Source: CAZONU01 sp965370045 (lineage in GTDB: Bacteria; Planctomycetota; SZUA-567; JAKLDR01). From it: a stretch of DNA of 28,017 nucleotides. The stretch is from contig CBDUSI010000055.1 in NCBI GenBank assembly GCA_965370045.1, positions 1 to 28,017 of the forward strand. Reading direction: 5' to 3'. The first letter of the stretch is position 1. Each line of letters starts with the position of its first letter. Below, one piece after another: positions 7,948 through 13,934 of this stretch. The translations under genes and the position numbers were made by a program. The notes below the pieces were generated by a model, which was given only the letters and a program-made list of their open reading frames with translations, was not told where the DNA came from and ran no database searches.

Positions 7948-8094
7948 ATGACCGGCGAGAAACCGCCCTGTCCCGACGGCGATCCGGAACTGGCCATTGA
8001 GGAGATAGCCGCAGAGCTGGAGGAAGCCGTTCTTGCACCGGCCGAACCCAACCGGCAACCCGTCGAAATGTCCCCGGTCGGCGAACGTATCTGA
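7948..8094 (+). CDS. 48-residue acidic phage protein
   Basis: This is a short gene with strong translation signals. AGGAGG at 7935-7940 precedes its ATG, and its stop TGA lies within the ribosome-binding region (TGAGGAG) of the next gene. The product is acidic, with a single helix (ELAIEEIAAELEEAVL) flanked by Pro-rich ends. It sits where many siphophages place a small tail-assembly chaperone, but no family is recognised and no slippery frameshift site was found. Confidence 0.5.
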   Translation: MTGEKPPCPDGDPELAIEEIAAELEEAVLAPAEPNRQPVEMSPVGERI

Positions 8095-8106
8095 GGAGCT
8101 TTCGGT

Positions 8107-8523
8107 ATGAGCAACATAGTCTATTCGGGCAATGGCGGTTCGGACCTGACCTTCTCGGACGGCTTGGAGTTCGGCAGCGCCGATGCGGTGCTGAGCTGGT
8201 CGACCTTCCGCGAGAGGCCCTCCCGCCGCGCCGAGGTGATCCACGAATACCCCGGCCTGGACGGCGTCGAAGTGGTGGATGCCGGCGCGCGGACGCGGCT
8301 CTTCACCCAGACGGGGCTGATTCGGGCGACCTCTGAGAGCTATTTGGCCGCTGCGCGCCTGACGGTCCTGGCCAAGCAGAACGCCGAAACCGGCGCTCTC
8401 TCGGCCAAGGGCGAGAACCTGACCAACGTGGACCTGGTCTCGGCCGCCTTCGGGAAGCACTTGGTGGGTTCCTCCGGCAGCCACTATCAGTGGTACGCGC
8501 TGCTCTGGCGCAAGGGGGAGTAG
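8107..8523 (+). CDS. Phage tail/baseplate protein, unknown family
   Basis: This 138-residue protein starts at ATG after TGAGGAG. The pattern EVIHEYPGLDGVEVVDAGARTRLFTQTGLI, with later LTNVDLVSAAF, resembles the N-terminal region of phage tail proteins that begin with an 'R-x-x-V-x-x-P-G-x-D-G' strand and a 'D-x-G-x-x-x-R-x-x-x-x-x-G' strand (DNA-circularisation or tail-hub adaptor type). That likeness is modest. The position between a tube-like and a hub-like gene supports a tail-tip or baseplate role. Confidence 0.45.
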   Translation: MSNIVYSGNGGSDLTFSDGLEFGSADAVLSWSTFRERPSRRAEVIHEYPGLDGVEVVDAGARTRLFTQTGLIRATSESYLAAARLTVLAKQNAETGALSAKGENLTNVDLVSAAFGKHLVGSSGSHYQWYALLWRKGE

Positions 8524-8525
8524 CC

Positions 8526-10613
8526 GTGGCCAAACGCACGGGACAGAACGTCAGGGTCTACGTGGCCGATAACCAGAACCCGGACAGTCCCGGGGACTGG
8601 ACGCTGATCAGCAGCCTGCGGTTGGAGTCGCTTGAACTCAAGAGCGGGTCAACGCCCTCCGAGGCCCTCTTCAGCGAGAGCGTGAGCCCGGAAACCGGAA
8701 CCTTCAAGGCCCAGCACGTTCCGCCGGCCACCGAGACTGCCGAAACGGGCAACGGCCAGATGGGTTCCCTCTTCTGCGGCGCGGACGTCACCGAGAACGA
8801 CCTCCTCAAAGTGGAAATCGAGGGTGCCGGCGGCGGCGAGAGCTACTCGCCGGTCTTCTTCGGCGTTGTCGCGGAGATGAAGTACGACCTGGGGCGCGCG
8901 GCGCTCCTGATCCGCGCGCTGGACTATCGCTTCTTCCTCCAGAGAACCCCCGTCTACGGACGCCTCTGCCACAACCCTCACACCAGTCCCCAGGAATTCT
9001 TCATCCGCTCGGGGCGGACCACCTTCAACGCCGATGGCGAGCCCGACCGCGGGCAGTCCGGGGCGCTGGGGTCCTCCGGGGCCTACGACACTCACTGTTT
9101 CGCCGCTCCGCGCTACAACCGCGATGAGAGCACCCCCGGGCCGGTCGAGAGCGGCCAGGTCTGGGCCGACTTCTGGACGCTGGGCCACGTCTGGAACTAC
9201 CTGCGCGAGGTCTACTGCGCGAACACGCCGGGCGAGCTCGGCTATCTCGGGGACATCACCTTCCTGGATTGGCCCGAGGCCAGCGAGGAGCCCAGCGGCG
9301 AGCTGCACTTCCTTTTCGAGGAGTACGGTGGCAAAGCCAATACCGTCCGTGACCTGGCGATTACCGGGCTGAGCCTGGCCGAGGCCCTCGACCAGCTGGT
9401 CCGCCGCGCGGGGCCGTATGACTGGACGCTGGTGCCCAACGCCGGCAGCGGCGCGGAGTACGGCATAGAGGTCTTCTCGACAGTCGACGGGCTGGGAACG
9501 CTGGACTACGAGTGGGGGCAGGTTGGCCAGGCGGTCAGTGTCGCCTCGCCCCGGGTGCTCGGCGGCGAGCTGGCGCGCAGGTCGCTCGATCGTTTCGACC
9601 GCGCGCTGGGCATCGGCCGGCGCAAGGTCTACGAGATCACGCTTTCCACCGAGGACGACACGCTGGTCCCCGGCTGGGACCCCGACGCCCAGTCCGACTG
9701 GGTGAGCGGCTGGGCGGGCGGCGATCCCGGGGCCGCCTCCACTGACTACCAGGGAGTCTTCCTGCGCTGGCACGCGCCGGACGACCTCGACTGGGGCGCG
9801 GAGTTCTTCGGCGGCGCCGAAGCCGAGGGCGGCGGGCGGTCGGCGCTCCGGACGCTTCTCTCCTGGGCCCAGGACGAGCCGGCGGCCACCGGAGCGGCCA
9901 GCCGCCGGGTGCGCCTCCGCCCGATAGTCTGGCGCAAGAGGACGGACATCTCCGGCGCCTCCTGGGAGAAGCTGCCCGCCCAGATAGCCCTGGGGCTGCT
10001 GCCCGACGTGTGCGGTTTCCAGTTGGGCGGGAGCGCCCGGAACGTCGGCGACGGGGTGGCCTGGCCGGATGACGCTCCCTGGAGCTGGGACGGCAACACC
10101 GGCTCGCCGGTGACGCACGAGATCCGCATAACCCTGGCCGTGGAGGCCGACGAACGGGTCCTGGCCGAGGTGGACAACACGCCTTCCGGCGCGCGCGCCC
10201 GGGAGCACTTCCTGGACGGCGGCAACACCTTCGCCCACACGCTACGCTCGGACGCGGTGATTCCCACCGATGACGGGACCACGGCCGGCCAGCCGGTGTT
10301 GGACCTGCCGGCCGGCGGCGGGGACGCGACCTTCTCGGGCGTCTCCACAATCGTGAACGAAACCGCCGACCTGCAAGACATACTCGATAACCGGCTGGCG
10401 GCCCGGGACCGCGCCTTCGTGGGCGGGACGCTGCTCCTCTCCGGGCTGGCCGCAGGCGGCTCTCTGCCCTTCCCGGTGGGCTACCGGGTGGGCCAACTCG
10501 AGGTCAGCGCTTCGGGGGACAGGCCGGCGCTGGACATCAACGCCTGCGTCGGCTTCGCGCGCCTCGACGTGCGCGCAGACACCACCACCTTGGGATTGGA
10601 CGGACGGCGATGA
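8526..10613 (+). CDS. Large tail hub / tip-like structural protein
   Basis: The frame is open from a GTG at 8490, but the GTG at 8526 is chosen because AAGGGGGAG at 8513-8521 lies just before it and it does not overlap the preceding gene. The product has 695 residues. The N-terminal third contains VFFGVVAEMKYDLGRAALLIRALDYRFFLQ-type strands, the 'V-x-x-G-x-x-x-x-x-x...D-x-x-x-x-L-x-x-x-x-V' pattern of tail-hub proteins that nucleate the tail tip. The rest is rich in Gly, Asp and Trp and probably beta. It is the largest protein in the tail module and precedes the fibre gene by an ATGA overlap. Hub or baseplate is likely; a named family is not assigned. Confidence 0.5.
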   Translation: MAKRTGQNVRVYVADNQNPDSPGDWTLISSLRLESLELKSGSTPSEALFSESVSPETGTFKAQHVPPATETAETGNGQMGSLFCGADVTENDLLKVEIEGAGGGESYSPVFFGVVAEMKYDLGRAALLIRALDYRFFLQRTPVYGRLCHNPHTSPQEFFIRSGRTTFNADGEPDRGQSGALGSSGAYDTHCFAAPRYNRDESTPGPVESGQVWADFWTLGHVWNYLREVYCANTPGELGYLGDITFLDWPEASEEPSGELHFLFEEYGGKANTVRDLAITGLSLAEALDQLVRRAGPYDWTLVPNAGSGAEYGIEVFSTVDGLGTLDYEWGQVGQAVSVASPRVLGGELARRSLDRFDRALGIGRRKVYEITLSTEDDTLVPGWDPDAQSDWVSGWAGGDPGAASTDYQGVFLRWHAPDDLDWGAEFFGGAEAEGGGRSALRTLLSWAQDEPAATGAASRRVRLRPIVWRKRTDISGASWEKLPAQIALGLLPDVCGFQLGGSARNVGDGVAWPDDAPWSWDGNTGSPVTHEIRITLAVEADERVLAEVDNTPSGARAREHFLDGGNTFAHTLRSDAVIPTDDGTTAGQPVLDLPAGGGDATFSGVSTIVNETADLQDILDNRLAARDRAFVGGTLLLSGLAAGGSLPFPVGYRVGQLEVSASGDRPALDINACVGFARLDVRADTTTLGLDGRR

Positions 10614-11470
10614 GTGCGAGCGAACATATCGAGACCAACCGGCGCATCGAACGTGAAGAACGCGAGAGGACCGACCGCGGTGGCGGAGCGGTCTGGCCGG
10701 GAAGCGGCACGAACCGCCTGGGCGCCGCGGCGCTCTCGGCACACGCGGGGGATTCAGTCCCGGTCGTCGACTCAATGGCCGGCGAGGCGGGCAGCAGCAC
10801 GGACTACACCCGCGACGATACGCAGCCGGGCCTGAAGCTCGTCGCCGACCCCGCCGACGGCACCGCCGAGAACTACGCCACGCTGGAGTTCACCTCGGAC
10901 GGCGGCAGCCCCGAGCAGCGCGACGGATTGCAGGTGAGGTTCGACCCGGACGGCTTCGAGGCCTCTTCCGACGGGCTGACCCTTGCGTCAGGAATCACGC
11001 TGCCCGCCGGGGCCATCATCATGTGGGGCGGCGGCGCCGCGCCGGGCAGCTGGCTGCTCTGCGACGGCAGCGCGGTGAGCCGGACGACCTACGCGGACCT
11101 CTTCTCGGCCATCGGCACCAGCTATGGCGTCGGCGACGGCTCGACCACGTTCAACCTGCCCGACTTCGGGAGCAAGTTCGCGCGTGGGAATGAAACGGGG
11201 GCGGGTGGCGGCGACGATACGCACGACCACGCAATAGATGACCAAACTCAAGAGGGCGGAGGGAGTCACGGTCACGGCCTGTATATGACTGGGCCGTCGA
11301 GCACCACCGACGTCTCAACAGGCGGAACGGCGGTTGCCTCCGCCAGTCACGAGCACCCGGGGGAGGCCGTGTCCACGGACATTAACCACGACCACATCAT
11401 TGACTTAGATACGGATGAAGGCGACAACGTGCCCTCATACACCGGCGTGAAGTTCATCATCAAGACGTGA
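10610..11470 (+). CDS. Tail fibre with phage collar domain and HxH tip
   Basis: This 286-residue protein starts at an ATGA overlap with the hub gene. Residues about 130-190 match the phage tail collar domain: GAIIMWGGG, then GSWLLCDGSAVSRTTYADLF, then GDGSTTFNLPDF. The C-terminus reads YTGVKFIIKT, as in many collar fibres. Between them are four H-x-H motifs (HDH, HGH, HEH, HDH), spaced across about residues 204-262; in T4 gp37-type tips HxH motifs bind iron and knit the trimer. It probably forms the host-recognition tip. The N-terminal 130 residues, which should attach it to the baseplate, are not recognised. No chaperone gene is adjacent. Confidence 0.8.
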   Translation: MSASEHIETNRRIEREERERTDRGGGAVWPGSGTNRLGAAALSAHAGDSVPVVDSMAGEAGSSTDYTRDDTQPGLKLVADPADGTAENYATLEFTSDGGSPEQRDGLQVRFDPDGFEASSDGLTLASGITLPAGAIIMWGGGAAPGSWLLCDGSAVSRTTYADLFSAIGTSYGVGDGSTTFNLPDFGSKFARGNETGAGGGDDTHDHAIDDQTQEGGGSHGHGLYMTGPSSTTDVSTGGTAVASASHEHPGEAVSTDINHDHIIDLDTDEGDNVPSYTGVKFIIKT

Positions 11471-11479
11471 GGAGACACG

Positions 11480-11752
11480 GTGAGCAACGGCGACTATGAG
11501 TTCCTGCGCGGCTACGACGAAGAGGAGCGCTGGGTGTGGCTGGCGGCTCAGTTGGACGGGCTGAAGTGCCGATTGAATGCTTCGGACGCCCTGCAGGACG
11601 CTCAGGAAGAGGAGATCGAAGGAATAGAGAGGCGCTGCGCGCGCCGCGCATGGCACGGCGCGGCGCTCAAGACGGGGATCGTGCTGCTGGTGACAACGCT
11701 GCTGTCGAGTTTCGGAACGCTGCTCTTCATGGTGTTGAGCAGGGGGTTATAG
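11480..11752 (+). CDS. Small holin-like membrane protein (XhlA-like topology)
   Basis: This 90-residue protein has GTG start with GGAG at 11471-11474. An acidic amphipathic helix (residues about 28-50, DALQDAQEEEIEGIERR) is followed by one strong C-terminal membrane segment (about 65-86, GIVLLVTTLLSSFGTLLFMV) with a positive residue before it. This is the topology of XhlA-type haemolysin/holin accessory proteins. It comes right after the fibre gene and before a lipoprotein gene, the usual place for lysis genes. Family membership is by topology, not sequence match. Confidence 0.5.
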   Translation: MSNGDYEFLRGYDEEERWVWLAAQLDGLKCRLNASDALQDAQEEEIEGIERRCARRAWHGAALKTGIVLLVTTLLSSFGTLLFMVLSRGL

Positions 11753-11767
11753 AAGGGAACCAGGGAG

Positions 11768-12280
11768 ATGAGAAAGCTGCTCTTCGCGTCGCTGTTGGTC
11801 ACTTTTCTGCCGCTGGCCGGCTGCGGGCTGAGCCCCGAAGGGGCCGCGGCACTGGGTCGCTACGAAAAGGCCGTCGCGGAAGTTGGATCGCGCCTCGCGA
11901 CTTACGAGCGGAAGATATCCGATGTTATCGAGAAGGCCCGCGCGAAGGAGATCCCCGCCGCAGAGGCCAAGGCGCTCCTCGCCGAGATCGGCGCGAGCTA
12001 CAAAGCCGATAAGGAAAGGCTTGCCGAGCTCAAGAGCGCGGCGGCGAGTCTCAAGGAACAGGAAGTGCCGTGGTACTACTACCTGGGGCCCATCGTCACC
12101 GGCCTTCTCGGGCTCGCAGGCGGACGGGTTCCCGGCTGGCGGACCCAGCGCGTCCTGGGTGCGGTGGTTGAAGGTGTGGAAAGGGCCGGCGACATCAGCG
12201 TGAAGGAATCCATTCGCGATTCAGCCGAGCTTCACGGGGTAAGCGCCGAATTGCACGGGATAGTGAGGAAGCTGGGGTGA
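11768..12280 (+). CDS. Prophage lipoprotein with internal membrane segment (possible spanin)
   Basis: This 170-residue protein has an N-terminal signal ending in L16-A-G-C19, a good lipobox, so Cys19 would be lipidated. Residues about 25-95 form a long charged helix. A hydrophobic segment about 102-118 (YYLGPIVTGLLGLAGGR) could cross the membrane, and about 50 residues follow it. Lipid anchor plus helix plus membrane segment is the plan of unimolecular spanins, which join inner and outer membranes during lysis, though classical u-spanins end shortly after the membrane segment. No endolysin gene is nearby. Lipoprotein is sure; spanin is inference. Confidence 0.6.
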   Translation: MRKLLFASLLVTFLPLAGCGLSPEGAAALGRYEKAVAEVGSRLATYERKISDVIEKARAKEIPAAEAKALLAEIGASYKADKERLAELKSAAASLKEQEVPWYYYLGPIVTGLLGLAGGRVPGWRTQRVLGAVVEGVERAGDISVKESIRDSAELHGVSAELHGIVRKLG

Positions 12281-12325
12281 AGGAACCCGGAGGAACTCTT
12301 GGGGCATAGCGCTAAAGGATATTCG

Positions 12326-12358
12326 CTTGACAGACGATGTCAAGATATGCACTATAAT
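12326..12358 (+). promoter_or_regulatory. Promoter and palindromic operator of the Ntn hydrolase-TA operon
   Basis: TTGACA at 12327-12332 and TATAAT at 12353-12358 are perfect consensus hexamers, but their spacing is 20 bases, longer than the usual 17. The perfect inverted repeat CTTGACA-N5-TGTCAAG (12326-12344) covers the -35 box. Such a palindrome suggests that a dimeric repressor, perhaps the antitoxin complex, controls the operon. The long spacer also resembles MerR-type promoters, but no MerR gene is visible. The start codon at 12421 lies about 60 bases downstream. Confidence 0.6.
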
Positions 12359-12420
12359 GGTGTGATTGGGGCATCGGAAACACTCTGGAGCTGACAGACC
12401 TTGATCCGAGGGCCAAACTC

Positions 12421-13230
12421 GTGACCATTGCGGCAGCCTACCTCACATCTGAGGGGGTCGTGCTTGGTGCGGACAGCACGACATCTGTTACCGGCGGACC
12501 ACCAGGAACGCCACCGGGTGTCTTGCAGCTTCTTGAACATGCGCAGAAAGTGTTCGAGGTGGGAGAGGATTCGCGGCTGGGCGTCTGTACCTGGGGCGCG
12601 GGAAGCATCGGCAATGTAAGTCATCGTACGCTAATAGCTCGCTTGGCAGATGGGATAGAAGAAGACACGACGGTCGAGGATGCAGCCCAAAGGCTGGCTG
12701 ATATGGCGGTGCCGCTGGCGAAGGACCACGACGGATTTGTCGGTTATTACCTCGGTGGATGGAACCCGGGAAGTCATGACCCGGCATGTTACAGGATTGA
12801 AATAGGGGAAAAGACAAGGGATCCAATACCGCTCAAGACAGGGCTCTGTTCGTTCTCGGGAAACCACGAGTTCTTCAACAGAGTCTTCAGGGGATTCTCG
12901 CCGGGATTGCCCAAGAAGCTTCATGAGCAGCTGAAACGGCGTCTGACTGGTGTCTCGGGTTTTGACAAGCTATTCAAAGGAGCTTTCCAAGACGCGGTTA
13001 CGGATCTCGCCACTGTCGGGTTCCAGGACCTTCCCATAAGGGAAGCGATAGATTTTGTGTATTCATACCTGCATATAAGCATAAAGGCTCTCAAGTTCAG
13101 ATTCGGCGCACCGGGATGCGGTGGCCCCATTGAGATAGCTTTTGTCACTTCGGACCGCAAGTTCCGTTGGGCATGTCACAAGAAGTTCAGGACCGCCATA
13201 GAGGAACAGAAGGGCGACCGTGACTTTTGA
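12421..13230 (+). CDS. Proteasome-like Ntn hydrolase
   Basis: This 269-residue protein starts at GTG with GAGGG upstream. Met removal would leave Thr1 as the nucleophile, as in HslV and Anbu without a propeptide. The start TIAAAYLTSEGVVLGADS has the proteasome beta pattern with Asp17 in register, and K42 in AQKVFEV occupies the place of the essential lysine. A glycine-rich strand follows (GVCTWGAGSIGN). The C-terminal third is longer than the usual beta subunit and unfamiliar. No ATPase partner is encoded nearby. It overlaps the antitoxin-like gene by 11 bases and shares an operon with MazF, and its base composition is visibly lower in GC than its flanks. An Ntn amidase rather than a protease is possible. 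Confidence 0.7.
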   Translation: MTIAAAYLTSEGVVLGADSTTSVTGGPPGTPPGVLQLLEHAQKVFEVGEDSRLGVCTWGAGSIGNVSHRTLIARLADGIEEDTTVEDAAQRLADMAVPLAKDHDGFVGYYLGGWNPGSHDPACYRIEIGEKTRDPIPLKTGLCSFSGNHEFFNRVFRGFSPGLPKKLHEQLKRRLTGVSGFDKLFKGAFQDAVTDLATVGFQDLPIREAIDFVYSYLHISIKALKFRFGAPGCGGPIEIAFVTSDRKFRWACHKKFRTAIEEQKGDRDF

Positions 13231-13525
13231 TGATGACCTTGTTCCCAAGAATTGTCCCGTAGACTTGGCGCCTGAAAGAGAGATGACGACATGTTCCATT
13301 CTTGAAAAGGAGTTTCTTGATTTCCTGGGTGATGTTACCCAGACCGTTGAAGTCCCACCTGTTATGGGGGCGGGCTTAGAAAAGGGTGCTCGGCGTCAGC
13401 AATTCCTCGATCAGATGAATCAGGCATATAGGGCCCTGCGCCAGGATCCAGATGCTTGGCGTGAGGAACTGAAGGAACGAGAAGACTGGGAGGACACTTC
13501 CGACGACGGGTTGGGAGGCTATTAG
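13220..13525 (+). CDS. Probable MazE-type antitoxin
   Basis: This 101-residue acidic protein starts at GTG, overlapping the hydrolase gene by 11 bases, and ends in a TAGTG overlap with mazF. The C-terminal half contains QAYRALRQDPDAWREELKER then DWEDTSDDGL. This 'DP-x-A-W-x-x-x-x-x-E-x-x-x-W-x-x-T-x-x-DGL' tail is common in proteins encoded next to MazF toxins, where the acidic end covers the toxin's RNA-binding groove. The N-terminus (about 1-50) shows no clear DNA-binding fold. Identity rests on the tail pattern and the adjacent toxin. Confidence 0.7.
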   Translation: MTFDDDLVPKNCPVDLAPEREMTTCSILEKEFLDFLGDVTQTVEVPPVMGAGLEKGARRQQFLDQMNQAYRALRQDPDAWREELKEREDWEDTSDDGLGGY

Positions 13526-13869
13526 TGCCGGAACCAAACCGAGGCGAGATTTGGTCAGTAGACCTCGGGAAGACAAAGGGGCATGAACAGTCTGGCAGCA
13601 GGCCGGCGTTGGTGTTCTCTGTTGACGAATTCAACCTCGGTCCATCCGATCTAGTAGTTGTACTGCCTATCACGAAGAAGAACCGAGGGATTCCCTCTCA
13701 CATAAGACTAGCCCCACCTGAAGGCGGAGTGAGAGTTGTGAGCTATGTGTTGTGTGAGCAGATAAGGTGCATTTCCAGGAAGAGGCTCCGAGAGCGTTAT
13801 GGAATGGTCAGTGGAATTACTCTGCGGCAGATTAGTGAAGCGGTGAGCATGATCCTGGGCTTGGCCTGA
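13525..13869 (+). CDS. mazF: MazF/PemK-family endoribonuclease toxin
   Basis: This 114-residue protein starts with GTG overlapping the antitoxin stop. It shows the full family pattern: RGEIWSVDLGK, then EQSGSRPALVFSVDEFN, then VVVLPITKKNRGIPSHI, then VVSYVLCEQIRCIS. The family cleaves single-stranded RNA at short sites; the conserved R in SRPALV and the T in PIT belong to the active site. The length matches the family (about 110). It is the last gene of the three-gene operon, with a hairpin after it, and it is oriented as usual behind its antitoxin. No truncation or lost motif is evident. Confidence 0.92.
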   Translation: MPEPNRGEIWSVDLGKTKGHEQSGSRPALVFSVDEFNLGPSDLVVVLPITKKNRGIPSHIRLAPPEGGVRVVSYVLCEQIRCISRKRLRERYGMVSGITLRQISEAVSMILGLA

Positions 13870-13901
13870 CGAGGCCCGGAAAGCTTACTTTTCTTAGAGG
13901 G

Positions 13902-13934
13902 AACTCTCTTCCACAAGCCTGGGGAGAGTTTTCA
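13902..13934 (+). terminator. Possible terminator after mazF
   Basis: AACTCTC at 13902-13908 and GAGAGTT at 13924-13930 form a perfect 7-bp stem with a 15-base loop, followed by TTTC. It is 32 bases after the mazF stop and overlaps the end of the convergent mannosidase gene. The stem is AT-rich and the loop long, so strength is uncertain. Confidence 0.4.

Larger units (their letters stand above)
1..13869 (+). mobile_element. Prophage or phage-derived structural cluster plus cargo (left end outside window)
   Basis: Portal, scaffold, major capsid, connector, tail and fibre genes follow one another on one strand with overlaps or short gaps, in the order usual for tailed phages. The cluster ends in holin-like and lipoprotein genes, then in a lower-GC three-gene operon with a MazF toxin. 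The next gene, beta-mannosidase, is on the opposite strand and is ordinary host metabolism. No integrase, terminase, tRNA or direct-repeat attachment site is visible, so the right boundary at about 13.9 kb is an inference from gene content, and the left boundary lies outside the window. It could be a complete prophage, a remnant, or a domesticated particle such as a gene transfer agent. Confidence 0.75.

Noticed and set aside
8649..10238. Long - strand open frame opposite the tail hub gene
   Set aside because: No ribosome-binding site or motif, opposite to every gene of the module; antisense shadow.
12352..12624. - strand open frame across the hydrolase promoter
   Set aside because: It runs opposite to a clear promoter and gene, and has no family pattern or ribosome-binding site.
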